A stretch of DNA of 64,000 nucleotides from Micrasema longulum (GCA_022494885.1 JAGVSM010003730.1:392333-456332); one strand, 5' to 3'. Positions 32,040 to 43,263 are shown, numbered from the stretch's first letter. Notes: generated from the letters alone by a model not told the origin. Made by a program: numbers and translations.

Positions 32040-32640
32040 GTATTTTATTTATTTTTTATTAATTTTCTTTTATTTAGGAAACATACTGTACAGTTACATT
32101 TTTTTATATTTTACACAGTTAGACTTAAATCTAATGGACCAGCGAAGTTTCCATATTATAAAGTAATTATATGTAAGGTTATTAATTAAAGTACAAAAAA
32201 GAGAAGGAAAAAAAGCATGAATAGAAGTTGTTTAAAAATTAAAGTAAAAAAAATGAAGAAAATTCGTAAAAGTAATTAAAGGTTAAGAATTAAAATAAAG
32301 AATAAAAAACATGCTCAGATGCAAAAATAAAATAATAATATCATTTTTTAAAAAGGAAAAACATAAATATACACATACATATTTTAAGGGATTCAAAGAA
32401 ACGATGAGACGAATCTTTAAATAAGAAAATAAATTTAAGTCAATTTAAAAACTTGTTCAAAATTAATAACACATAGTGAGAGCAGCAATATATTGATTTT
32501 AGATACATATACAATATAAGTAATTAAAAGTAGTTTAAAAGTATAAAAACATGTCAATGCAGCAGAGAAAAAAGAAAGAGTAACAGGTATAGGTAATATT
32601 TAAAATTTGAAAAAGCAACATTAGGAGAAGATTTTAAACC
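32040..32640 (-). repeat. 3' UTR and tail of a Jockey-like element (left half)
   Basis: A T-rich TATTTTATTTATTTTTTATT start followed by a long A-rich low-complexity stretch resembles a minus-strand 3' UTR. It may belong to the RT piece at 35300-36800, with the RTE-like element inserted between. The link is inferred from order and orientation only. Confidence 0.35.
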
Positions 32641-32677
32641 AATGGTAGTTGATACTCGGGGGGGTGCAAAGAGGAGA

Positions 32678-35290
32678 ATGGAGTGCCGTATTGGCGTATG
32701 GAATATAAGAGGAGAAATGGATAAGAAGATGAATGAACTGTGATAGTATGAAGGATAAGTGTTTAGATGTTCTTTGTATAAGTGAGAGCATGAAAAAGGA
32801 GAGTGGATCACTGGAGCACAATGACACGATCGTGCTGTGGTCTGGTGTTCCAGAATCAGAAAGGGCAAGTCGAGGGGTTGCGGCGATGCTTTCTCTTAGA
32901 ATGGTAAAGTGCTTGAGTTAGTATGAATTTGTTAGCGCCAGACTCATGTGGATCACCTTTAAGATTGGAATAACGAGCATTATGTTCATTATCGGATATG
33001 CCCCAGTTGGTTCGGCAGGTGTAGATGTGAAGCGTGAGTTCTGGGAAAATATAAGGGAAGTATGTGCGAGGAAAAAACCGAATGAAAGAATAATTCTAGC
33101 CGGTGATCTGAATGGATGGGTGGGTACTCGTCGAGATGGCCTCGAAACAGCCCTTGGAATGTATGGCGATTCTAGGATAAATGGAAATGGAAAAAGTTTA
33201 CTAGAAGTGTGTCTTGAAGTGTGTGTTGACCTTTTTGTTTCGAATACCTTTTTTAATCATAAAGGTATTCAACAATACACATGGGAAAGAGGAAATGAAA
33301 GAACGATAATTGATTACGTGGTTGTTGACTCTAGATTAAGAACAAACACAACCGACACCCGCGTGTTTCGGGGCGCTGAAATGGAATCTGATCATTTTCT
33401 TATTGTAACACGAGTGATTCTATTTTGTGGGTGGCGCTCACGAACGAAAACTGTGACATTTTCGTCTAGAGTCAAGATTGAAAAGCTGCAAGTCGAGAAT
33501 GTTAGAGTGATGTATGAACGGGATTTAAACGAAAGTTTAGGAAAGAATGAAATAGAAGTCAATATCGACCAAATGTGGGAACGATTTAAACCGTGCTTGT
33601 GTGAATCGGCAAAGAGTGTATGCAGAATGGCGTCCCGAAGAGGAAAAAAAGGAGATGCATGGTTGGATGATAGTATTAAAGACCTTGTTAAGGAAAAAAA
33701 AGATGCATGAATGAAATTGCTATCAATAGCAGCGAGTATGAAAGAGCGAAAATTAGTTATAAAGTATGCAAGAGGTTGGTTAAGAATGGAGTGAAAGAAC
33801 GCAAAAAACGACTAAACGAATAGGAAGGTATAAAATTGTCCACTCATTTTCATGAAAATATAAAACTGTTCTGGAAAGAGGTGAAAAAGACAAAGAACTC
33901 CTCCAAAAGTGGAAACATAAAAGCGATAAAATCAAAAGATGGCCGAATGCTAACGAATGACGAAGGAGTGAAAGACAGATGGATGGAATACTTTATTGAA
34001 GTATACTAAAGTACTGAAAGTGTCCCTGAGCAACAGTTTGGTTGTGCAGATGAAGATACGAGTGATAATAGGTCATGTGAGATAGGCATGGTAGAAATAA
34101 AGAGTCCGCTGAAAAGTATGTAAAACGGTAAATCCGTTGGGTATGATAAGGTCGCTGTGGAATATCTGAAAAGTGGTGGCCAGATCGTGGGCACATGGCT
34201 GCACAGACTTTTCGATCTCTGCCTAAAGGAAGGACATACGCTTTTGGATTGGAGGAGGGCAGTTGTCATGCCTTTATATAAGGGAAAGGGATCTCGTGCG
34301 GAATGTGAAAACTATAGGGCCATCAGTCTTCTGAGTTCTGTCGGTAAACTGTATGGGAAAATTATAATCGAGAAAGTAAGAAAGGTGACGAAAGACAAAG
34401 TGTGGGACGTGCAATGAGCCTTTATGAGTAGACGTGGATGCACGGATCAAATTTTTGCGCTGCGAATGCTAACGGAGAAGTTAGTCTCTAGAATGTATGA
34501 TGTATGCCTGGAGAGCGAATTGGCGATGAACGAAAGTAAGTCAAAAGTGATGGTATTTGAAAGGCATAGTGAGGTTACTGACTGCATAATAAATGTAAAC
34601 AACGAATGTCTCGAGCAAGTAGAAGAATTTGTGTATCTGGGAAGCATGTTTTCAAGAAATGGAAGAGTAGAAAAAGATGTTGAAAGAAGAGTGAATGCAG
34701 GCAACAAAATGAACGGAGCACTAAGCACAGTAATTTCTAATAAAAATATGTCAATCGAAGCTAAACTGGCAGTGCACAACGGAGTTTTAGTCCCAACACT
34801 CATGTATGGAAGTGAAACATGGAACTGGCAGAGGAAGGATGAAAGCCGAGTGACCGCGGTTGAAATGCGATCTCTTAGACAAATGTGTGGGAAATCAATG
34901 TATGACAGGGTTACGAATTATGAAATCAGGCGAGAGTGTAAATCTGAGACAAGTATAATTGATAAGATTAAGAAAGGGTCTCTGAGATGGTTTGGTCACG
35001 TAGAACGAATGGACGACGAGAGAATGGTAAAACAAGTATATATGGCAAAAATGAACGGCAACGTTAGACGAGGACGACCAAGGAGACGTGGCATGATCAG
35101 ATAAACCAAAATCTTAAGTCTGGTCATGTCAAAAGCAGACAGAACCGAAGGGCATGTATGACAAGATGTATGAATGTGGAAGAGGCTAGGATTGTATGGA
35201 TAGACGTGTGTGGCGGTTCATTCTCTCTGCCTACCCCTACGGGGAAATGGCGTGATGGTGGTAGTAGTAGTTGTAGTAGTAGTTGATAAA
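32678..35290 (+). pseudogene. RTE-like non-LTR retrotransposon with endonuclease, palm deleted
   Basis: An apurinic-type endonuclease is readable from 32678: ECRIGVWNIRG, LDVLCISESM, IIGYAPVGSA, ILAGDLNGWVGTRRDG, QYTWERGNERTIIDYVVVD, MESDHFLIVTRV. A stop near 32919 and frameshifts near 32740 and 33708 break it. The linker (LFWKEVKKTKNSSKSGNIKA) leads to RT fingers YKGKGSRAECENYRAISLL and SVGKLYGKIIIEKVRKV. At about 34485 the frame jumps directly to MYDVCLESELAMNESKSK, so the palm with YADD is missing. The end has LAVHNGVLVPTLMYGSETW and RWFGHVERMDDERMVKQ, a frameshift near 35100, and a GTAGTAGTAG tail (35258-35283). Confidence 0.85.
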
Positions 35291-35299
35291 ATTTCAGTA

Positions 35300-36800
35300 A
35301 AGCGATATTCGCAGTAATACAAATTTCAGTAGAAAATTTTGATTAAAATTAACAATATTAATGTATGTATGTAATGTGAAGTGATGTAAGAGAAAAAAGG
35401 ATCAACGGGAGTTTAATTCAAAAGATTTCAATACACTATTTTTAAATAATTGTAATCCTGTATGATAGATATCTATATGGTTAAAAAAGCTGTTAAAAGT
35501 GGAACACGATCTATGTAAAAACGAATTCTGTCAATAGTTCGGATTGACGCTAGGTATTCGAAAGGTTGGGCGATTTCGTAGGGCACGTGATGGACAGTTA
35601 ATTTGAATTTTATTTAGGAGCTGGGACTAATCAGTAAGACTTCTTAATAATTTTGTAAATGAAAGTGAGGTCTATTAATGTTCTCCTTTTTTCAAGGTTC
35701 ATACATTTATGAAAACGTGCAGATAAGTCATAATTTGTAAATATAAGAGAGCATCGGAAATTCAAATGTTTTAACAATTTGTGTTGTACTTTCTCCAGCC
35801 TGTCAGTATAAGTAATGTATTGTGGATTCCAAATGATAGACGCAAATTCAAGATGGGTTTTTACATAGCTATAATCAAATAAAAAAATTGCTAGATCATT
35901 TTTAAAGGGCTTAGATACGCGTATCCTAACATTTTATATGCTTTTGAAACCTAACATTTTATATGCTTTTTCAATAATTTTATCAATATGTGATTGAAAG
36001 GTTAATTTTTTGTCCAGAACTACACCAAGATCTCGTATTTCTTAGACACGGTGCAAAACTGTACCCGATAGAGAATACGAATAATCTATTGGATTTTTTA
36101 TTCTCGTAAAGGTAATTGTTTTGCATTTAAGCGGATTTCATATTCAACAATGTTTGATTATGTCCAAATGCTTGCAGACTGGCTGGGTTTCCTCCCTAGG
36201 GAGTTGTTCGGATTTAAATTTATTTCAACAGAGAGGGAAAAAGTTTTCGAGAAGGTAATATGGAAGTCTAGGCATTTACAGGGCTTATGACCTGTCATTG
36301 GCTGGTTTAAGTGGCCACTTTACACACTGATGTTAGGTGATTTGGTTCAGCCGGATGAATCTCACCCACGTGATAAAGGTTTCAGCTCTTTTACTTCACA
36401 AAAGTCAACAGATGGAAGAGTTGAGGAAATGTGAATGTTCAAACATGGGCAGAATGGCGAATGTTACACAGTGTGTAAGGTGGCCACTTAAACCAGCCAA
36501 TGACAGGTCATAAGCCCTGTAAATGCCTAGACTTCCATATTACCTTCTCGAAAACTTTTTCCCTCTCTGTTGAAATGGATTTCATATTAGCTGATTTTTT
36601 ACACAATAAGTAGATAAGTGTTCAAGATCTTCTTGCATATCAAGACAATTTTGTAGGGAAGTAACTTTTTTGTATATTTTTGTGTCATCGGCAAATATTT
36701 TGTTTCGGAAAATTTAAAGACGTTACCCATATCATTAATATAAAGAATAAACAATAATGGACCCAAGTGGGATCCCTGGATGGGGAAGATTCCCTTCGCG
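35300..36800 (-). pseudogene. Jockey/CR1-like RT remnant, interrupted by FB1
   Basis: The minus strand carries SLYINDMGNVF near 36740, a QDLEHLST-type segment, and then blocks resembling KYEIAIKCKTITFTRI and the EFASIIWNPQYI-type region near 35840. Stops are numerous. FB1 (36145-36576) is inserted with a 12-bp duplication. The RTE-like element may sit in its 3' UTR. Subfamily is uncertain. Confidence 0.55.
36133..36588. mobile_element. FB1 copy with 12-bp target duplication
   Basis: GGATTTCATATT occurs at 36133-36144 and 36577-36588 and brackets a 432-bp insert that starts CAACAATGTTTGATTATG and ends CTCTCTGTTGAAAT. Left and right halves are inverted copies of the FB1 arm (TCTAGGCATTTACAGGGC / GCCCTGTAAATGCCTAGA). 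The centre holds CAGCCGGATGAATCTCACCC. The arms appear shorter than in 54740-55387. Confidence 0.75.
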
Positions 36801-36884
36801 ATTGCAAAGTATCAAGAAGAGCATTTAAAGACTTTTTTTTATCCGATTGAGACATTCCTTCAGTTGAGAGTAGACGAAAGTACA

Positions 36885-37075
36885 CAAAAATCAACAGATA
36901 TAAGAAATGAAGAATTTTAGGTTTTCAAACATAAGCAGAACTATGAATGTTACACATGTGAAAAGTGGCCACTCAAACCAGCCAGGAGACTAGATTTTCA
37001 AATTCTCTTTTCTAAAACGTCCTGTACCTCTGTTGTAATATGATTTAAACATGTTGAGTGCGAAACTGTAAAAAA
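36885..37075 (-). mobile_element. FB1 arm fragment
   Basis: It contains AATCAACAGATA, GTTACACATGTG, AGTGGCCACTCAAACCAGCC, AGACTAGATTTTC and CCTCTGTTGTAA in FB1 order, with deletions. Confidence 0.55.
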
Positions 37076-37079
37076 CCCA

Positions 37080-37450
37080 GAAAGGGGTACAAACTGGTTT
37101 CATTTATATTTGTCTGTACTCATTTAAAATGGAGGGTACTGCAGACTTAATTCTCAGTGAGTTTAACTACTGAAGCGAGAGCTGAATAACCGTGTCATTA
37201 AATAATGGGGGAAAAAGGTAAGAGGAATGAAAGATTGTATAAACTATTGTAGTGGGTACTTAGAACATACTATGTATAGTATATTATCGTATATGTTAAA
37301 TATTCTTTTGAGAATGGATGACCTCATAATATTTTCTTTTAATTTACTTTTTTAGCATGGTTTATTTGTGCTAACTTAAATAAATCACTCAAATATTTGT
37401 CCTTTAGGTATGTCGGTTAGCGCGAAAGCGAAAAACATTAATAAATTATT
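37080..37450. other. No recognised feature
   Basis: AT-rich spacer without a supported element. Confidence 0.35.
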
Positions 37451-37452
37451 CT

Positions 37453-37665
37453 AGGGTTTTTTTTTTTTTTTTTTAAAAGGAAAAAAAAGAAATATTTGCG
37501 TTCTTATGATTTACCCAAATATTTAATTTTTGAGGGCCATTTTCAACGAGTTGTAAATAACTCACTATTAGAAAATGGAATCAAGTTGGGGTAGAGTGGG
37601 ATTCGAACCACGGACCTTTGGTCCGTGAGTCCGAGACACTAGCCACGGGACCACAACCCGATCAT
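37453..37665 (-). mobile_element. SINE4, tRNA-like head with poly(A)
   Basis: On the minus strand: GGTTGTGGTCCCGTGGCTAG, TCTCGGACTCACGGACC, GTGGTTCGAATCCCACTCTA (B box), body ending CCTCAAAAATTAAATATTTG, then a long A-run (T-run on the plus strand, 37458-37476). The second copy lies at about 55520-56020. Confidence 0.65.
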
Positions 37666-37667
37666 TT

Positions 37668-38170
37668 TATTTATTTATTTATTTATTTATTGATTTAAAC
37701 GCCTTTTAGGCTTTTACGTGTTTTACATACATATATACAAATAAAGACAGACATGTATTTTACAAAGAAGTAGCAAAAAATATATAAATGATTTTTAGAA
37801 GAAAAAGAAAAAGATCAAAAATATCATCTTTACATATTAGTATAAAAGTGGAAAGAACAGAAGTGCATTTTTAAATATGAAGACAGAAATGTATTTTACA
37901 CAAAAATAGGAGCAAAAATAAAAATGAATTAAGAATAGAAAGAAAGATACAAATTTAAAAAAAATATATAACAAATCATTACATATTAGTAGAAAATATA
38001 TGATGATTTATAATAATACATACGTGTATTACAGTGGAGAACAGGAGCACATTTTGCGTATAAGTTGTATTAAAATAATCTTAAAATTAGAAGAAGTTCA
38101 GTCATTTTGTAACACGGTCGCTAGGTCATATTATTAAATGCACTTTAAAGTGCTTCATGGTGTAGGTAGA
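37668..38170 (-). repeat. Non-LTR 3' UTR with internal duplication
   Basis: It begins with a TTTATTTATTTATTTATTGA tail and CGCCTTTTAGGC. Inside, AGACAGACATGTATTTTAC (37746) and AGACAGAAATGTATTTTAC (37881), then TTACATATTAGTA (37831 and 37981), show two direct copies of a unit of about 135-150 bp. No coding sequence. Confidence 0.5.
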
Positions 38171-38319
38171 TAGTAAATAAACAGAGATAAACATAATATC
38201 TTGTATAGGTATGAATATGGCCCGTTTCGTACGATTGTAAAAATTCACGTAAAACGATAAAATTAAATGATTATTTTCATTTTTATATTTTTATAAAAGG
38301 TACATGTTTTTTTTTTTTC

Positions 38320-38530
38320 TATGCAGATCTACTTTTATACATCTAGTAAATGTTATCACTGTAACTCTCCAAAAAAAGAGACTAACTCTTGTGCTTGGAG
38401 AGTGACTTACACTGTTGTAGTTGTTTATTTATAAGCTTATACAATTTTGAATATACGAGAACATGACAAAAAAAAAACATAGGATATATAAAAAAAAAAA
38501 CATAAAATAATTTTAATATTTATTAATTTA
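38320..38530 (-). repeat. HP1 repeat copy, inverted
   Basis: Reverse complement of the repeats at 465-690 and 14735-14965. The hairpin lies at 38364-38403. Confidence 0.6.
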
Positions 38531-38619
38531 AATATAAATAAACACATTTTAATGGGTTGAGTACATTTCAGCTCTTTAGGTTAGGACCCGTGTCGAGTGA
38601 AATTGTTTTAACAACAACC

Positions 38620-39435
38620 TGGTCTATGAAGAAGTACAAAAATTGAAAAAAAAACGTTTTTTTTCAGGCGTTGCCTAGTATGTGGGTGAAATAATTCAAT
38701 TATATGAATCTCATCCGCATAAATAAAGGTTTCAGCTATTAAACTTCACAAACAGCAACATTATAAGTCCACAATATAAAGTTTATTTGTAGCTGCTCGT
38801 CAAACTATTATTGACAATTCAATTAAAAAAATACTTACTTGTTTATTTTTACTACCTTATACTTGTTTTTTATTTTTTACTATTATATCAAATTGCATTG
38901 TAGTATTGGCAAATACGCATTTCATATTGACATATTTTTATTTCTTCTTTTTTCGTGATAATATATGCTTGCTTGTTTATTAATTTAACTTAAATTTGTC
39001 TTTCTTGCTTATCGTTACACTTTATTTATTGTTTGCTTTACAGAATTTATTTCATAAGCTTATATCTTTGCATTTTTGTTTATATGCTTACTGTTTTTTC
39101 TTGCATACCTTTGTTGTTATTGTTTTTGTTTTTTTACTTTGTAAAACTTTTTATTATATCCTTTCTAACTAATTTCGCATATTTTTCTGTATATTCTGTG
39201 TTTATTATATAGTATGTTAGCATGTATTTCATTTTTATTTTTTGTAAATGCCTTTTGGGCGTTAATGAACAAAATAAAGAAATATCACAGAATTTAAGGA
39301 ATATTGATGTTCAAATATGGGTAGAATGGTGAATGTTACACAGTGTGTAAAGTGGCCATTTAAACCAGCCAATGACAGGTCATAAGCCCTGTAGATGCCT
39401 AGACTTCTATATTACCTTCTCTAAAATGTTCTTTA
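38620..39435 (-). mobile_element. FB1 copy split by a plus-strand retrotransposon 3' end
   Basis: The FB1 sequence CAGGCGTTGCCTAGTATGTGG to TATTAAACTTCACAAAC (38667-38755) continues at 39297-39430 (TTAAGGAATATTGATG to CCTAGACTTCTATATTACC). The interval 38765-39290 is AT-rich and ends GCCTTTTGGGCGTTAATGAA with an AATAAAG, which is a common Jockey-type 3' end. Confidence 0.5.
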
Positions 39436-39439
39436 TCTT

Positions 39440-39795
39440 TTTAGTAAATGTTGAAATTGTTTTACATGAGAAAGAAAAATGGCCTTTACAAAACTTTTTT
39501 TAAATTTTTTTTATTGATTATTTATTTTTCAAAAATATTTACAAAATATTCTTAAATTAAAGTCCTGCTGTGTTGCATACATACAACTCGTCTTAATTAT
39601 TAACTTATGATATAAACATATTTAATTAAATTATTTTTAAAAACATATATGTACATTTCTTTTCAATCAATAAAAAAACATTATATAACACATTCAGTAG
39701 TACAGAAAATCAAATTAAATAATAATTTTTTAATTTTTATATTCCTTTTCGTCGGTTCAGTATTTAAATTTTGTCCAATTGTTTGTAGACAAAAG
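39440..39795. other. No recognised feature
   Basis: AT-rich. A 70-codon ORF ends in FB1 sequence and is not considered a gene. Confidence 0.35.
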
Positions 39796-39799
39796 ACTG

Positions 39800-39968
39800 G
39801 ATTTCATTCCATAGAAAATGGATTTAGAAGTCTAGGCATTTACAGGGCTTATTGCGTATGATTGGATAGTATAAGTGGGCACTTTACACACTGCGTAACA
39901 TTAATCATTTTGCCTATATTTGAACATCCGTATTAATTCGATTCTTCTATCTGTTGATTTTTAGTTAA
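39800..39968 (+). mobile_element. FB1 arm fragment
   Basis: AGTCTAGGCATTTACAGGGC, CACTTTACACACTGCGTAAC and TCTTCTATCTGTTGATTTT follow the FB1 arm order. Confidence 0.55.
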
Positions 39969-39974
39969 GTTAAA

Positions 39975-40207
39975 GTCGACCTGTGGTGTAGTGATCAGCG
40001 CATAAGCTTATCATGCAAGAGGTCTCGGATTCGATTTCCCACATGGTTGACATGAAATATTTATTTAAAAAGGTGTTTTTACACTGGGATATTTCATAGT
40101 CCTTGGACTGGCACCTGAAGCGTAAGACTGGTCAAAAAATGCCAAGACGCGCTGCGATTGATGTCCCAATCAGTGTCATTAGGTGTGTAAAGGGAAGATG
40201 ATGATTT
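39975..40207 (+). mobile_element. SINE2 copy
   Basis: Head TGTGGTGTAGTGATCAGCGC, TATCATGCAAGAGGTCTCGG, body GACATGAAATATTTATTT and CACCTGAAGCGTAAGACTGG, end TCATTAGGTGTGTAAAGGGA. Confidence 0.75.
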
Positions 40208-40256
40208 ATGTCTGTGAAGAGATTCATCTGAATTATTTCACATACTAGGCAACGCG

Positions 40257-40513
40257 TCATCATTATTCCTTTTCCCCGCCTAATGCTGCATAGAGCACTG
40301 CATTGGTTTACTAACCACAAAGTATCTTTTTCATTTATTAGAAATATGAAGACAAGATGTTCAGTCTCACACTTTATGTGCCAGTAAGGGGACTGTGAAA
40401 TATTCCAGAGTAAAAACACTTTAAAAATATATACATCATGTCAAACATGTCGGGAATCGAATCCGAGACCTCTTGCATGGCTGGTAAACGCTCTAGCCAC
40501 TTTACTAAGGCGG
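40257..40513 (-). mobile_element. SINE2 copy, opposite orientation
   Basis: Reverse copy facing 39975-40207: tail CATCATTATTCC, hairpin region CCGCCTAATGCTGCATAGAG, B box GGGAATCGAATCCGAGACC. The head is degraded (CTAGCCACTTTACTAAGG). The pair forms a tail-to-tail arrangement. Confidence 0.75.
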
Positions 40514-40639
40514 AAAAAATTGTAATAAATTTCCTTTCCTACAAAATAATGTATTATTTCAGTTCTTTAATTTGATCTAAATCTACAGATGGGAGAATTA
40601 GGAAGTTAAATGGTATTAAATATATATATATATTTTAAT

Positions 40640-41305
40640 AGACTATTTAAATACGACCATATTTAAAAAAAAATAATTAAATATCGTATTATCAGCGCTA
40701 TGATTTTTTAAAGTGTGTTTCTGAAATAACTCCGCGTGTGACGCCAGAGGTTCTCTTCCGCTTATTCTCGATGAGTTCTGCCCATTGGTCCATTTACGGT
40801 AAGCAAACCGGAAATCCTCCATAAATGTCTTATCGTTAGTTGGTTCATAAGAACCAATGACGTCGTTCAAAGTAGTTCATTTAAAAAAAGAAGAAAAAAA
40901 AAGTCGTACATTTTCAAGTAACTTTGTTGTAAAATTTAACGCTTTAATTTTTACCGCGCGCAAGAAAAATGTACATGATAAGCTATTTTAAAATTATTTG
41001 GCGGTAAGGTGGTATATCAAAAATAATATATTTGAATTTCTATAATAATTATCGAGTTGCTTTATCCATGGTTAGTTTGGCTTGCTTTTCGCCTTGGTTT
41101 TGTAGTAGTTGCTACGTCACCGTACTCAAACAGAACGTCATTGTTTTTTTTCTAGTGATGGAAGACCGGCAATCGATACAAGCTACTTTCTATCTCGAAA
41201 AATATATTATTCAATCGGGAAAATTCTTATTGATAAACGACATAACTAATTAATTGCGTAAATGATTTCGCCCTAACGCCATGCGAATAAAGCCGCGGGT
41301 AGAAG
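40640..41305 (+). mobile_element. Composite repeat: AATGAGG-MITE interior and Helitron-like 3' part
   Basis: 40665-40975 matches the AATGAGG MITE interior (TCGTATTATCAGCGCTATGA, AACTCCGCGTGTGACG). 41062-41305 matches 56034-56303 (TGGTTAGTTTGGCTTGCTTTT, ATCGGGAAAATTCTTATTG, AAAGCCGCGGGTAGAAGC). The latter part ends like Helitron-type units seen in other insects. No ORF. Confidence 0.45.
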
Positions 41306-41329
41306 CAATATTACATTACATATTATGAT

Positions 41330-41610
41330 AGGATTCGTTTGTAATGTATCAGTGTCCGAATTGTGGGACATTATTTCAGAACGGGCCGACGAATCGTAAT
41401 GGGTGTCCGCGGAGGAACTCGCTGGGCAAATAGGAAGATGTAGGAATACGGTTATCTCCGTCCTCCGCCCAAACCCTTTAATGATGGCGAGTAATGAGTT
41501 GATGAGGAGTGCGGCGGGTGGGGGGAGGGGGGCGGGGGCGGGGGGGCGGTCAGTGACTCGGCGCCTACCTGAAGCCACCGAAGACAATTATTGCTATTTT
41601 TACCCACATT
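41330..41610. promoter_or_regulatory. GC-rich patch with G-quadruplex-forming run
   Basis: 41519-41549 consists of five or more runs of three to seven Gs separated by single bases. The surrounding 41390-41600 is also GC-rich and free of recognised repeats, which is unusual here. It could be a promoter-proximal island, a non-coding exon or a conserved element. ORFs on both strands through it look like compositional artefacts. Confidence 0.4.
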
Positions 41611-41719
41611 TGTTAACAACTTGCTAAATTAGTTTACTTAGCATGTGAAATGCTAATGTTGCTACTTTTATTTTACATTATTTTTATACTTTATCTTATC
41701 ATATATTCGCACCATTTTT

Positions 41720-42340
41720 ATTGCATCCAATGAATAAGTTCAGTGATACGAAATTTTTATTTTATTTGAAAATTTATTTATTAATCCTTACGGATTATTA
41801 CATTAATTTTACAAAAATAATATTCATTTTTTATTCATACTCTGTTGTTGACATTGAGGGGAAATCCTTAAGCTCACCATCCACCTGCAGCTGTTATAGA
41901 GTCCTGGGGGACTCTCTGTCAGCTGCATATAGAGGAAAGAACTTAAATTTAACACACAATGTAACAAGAGTTAGAGAAAAATTAGAGAGTGGCTACTCGA
42001 TCAAAAGTTTATATATTATTATTAGCTTATATTTATTTTTTTTATATATTTTCTTGTATTTTAAAAAGGAATCCGAAAACATATTATTATTTGTATATAT
42101 ATTCTGATCTTCTCGGCCGTTAATTATGTCAGTGAATTAATTGTATTTATAAATGTAGATACTATTATATAAGTTAGTATAAATATAATCTCCACCAACA
42201 AGCTACAGAAAGTGGCTTGGTAGGATTTTAGTTTTTGTAAAAACATGAAAATTTAAATGTTAAAACTGTTAAAATGTATAATTATATTAATGAAATTAAA
42301 AAATAAATTTAAAAAAGTGCCAAAAAAACTCACCGGCTAC
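41720..42340 (+). other. Unknown segment with hairpin and open frame
   Basis: A 128-codon open frame (41721-42107) contains EGKSLSSPSTCSCYRVLGD and LSAAYRGKNLNLTHNVTRV, then a hydrophobic IISLYLFFLYIFLYF tail. Within it, 41890-41927 folds (AGAGTCC/GGACTCT inside CAGCTG/CAGCTG). The end is A-rich with AATAAA at 42302. It could be a retrotransposon 3' portion. I do not recognise the family. Confidence 0.3.
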
Positions 42341-42474
42341 ACTAAACTCGTGACTTTGCGGGCGGTGTAATTTCGATGTTTCGGTGGGGATTTTCAAAAT
42401 TACATAATCTAAAAAAATCATTACGTTGATACATAAAAGTTAATCAAATTTGTGGCGTAGTTTGATTATCTATT

Positions 42475-42515
42475 TACAAATAAAAAACCACTGAACTTCC
42501 TCATTCAAATCCGAA
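42475..42515. repeat. AATGAGG MITE terminus, solitary
   Basis: CCACTGAACTTCCTCATT is the terminal sequence of the MITE at 6436. No matching interior follows. Confidence 0.45.
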
Positions 42516-42654
42516 TTCATCGATTGGACCAAAATCAATAAAATTACAAATAAAACACAAATTTTAATGCGTCGAATTTGTACAACATATCAGGCCAAGA
42601 ACCCTTGAGTAATGGTTTGATAATATAAGAGCATAATACTCTTCAATATCAGCT

Positions 42655-43200
42655 TGCCCACCACATACCGCACACCGCATCTGAGGACATAAGTCTCCTT
42701 GGTGGAGCCCACATATGTACATGGAAAAATTGCTTTTTGCCGAATGAGAAAAGCTGCCTGAAGGAGCTCTTTTATAATCTGGTAGCTTTAACGTCTTTGT
42801 GCTGAAAGAAGATAAGTAGAGGCTCAGAAGTACGTAATATGCACTTCATTATATTGAGAAAAGAGGGAAGTCGATTCTTCACTGTTTGGGATTGAATTGA
42901 TTGGACATGATCAATTCGCCGAAGTTATTACAAAACTTTTGAAAAGCCGTGAAATTCTTTTTGAAAGCCACCAGATTTGTGTATCCGACAGGACTTATAA
43001 CAGGTCTACGGATAGTAGTGAGAAGCTCCATTCGGTAATCATAGGCAGGGGGAAAAGGACAAGACCACAGGATGTGTTCACAAGATTGATTGGGATTTCC
43101 GAAACGGAAACAACAATTTTAAAATCAAATGATTTCTCATTAAATATACCATGACCTGATAAAAAATGTGAAGTGCAGTGATCGGGGATAACCCAAAAAG
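42655..43200 (-). pseudogene. Family X: non-LTR C-terminal fragment
   Basis: The minus strand reads NPNQSCEHILWSCPFPP near 43090, LVAFKKNFTAFQ then FGELIMSNQF, FFQHKDVKATRL and QMRCAVCGG, parallel to 31445-31990. Several stops are present. One plus-strand ORF at 42897-43154 is a shadow. Confidence 0.5.
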
Positions 43201-43263
43201 ATTTTAAGCGCTAACAAATTGAAGGAAAAATATTCTCCAATAGCAAAAGTATTTGTCTCTTAA

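Noticed and set aside
37585..37662. Possible tRNA gene on the minus strand
   Set aside because: It recurs at 55932-56010 with a shared downstream body and A-tail, so it is a SINE head.
41273..41627. Opposing ORFs through the G-rich patch
   Set aside because: Glycine/proline runs come from the G-tracts. The plus-strand one has no ATG start and neither shows a family motif.
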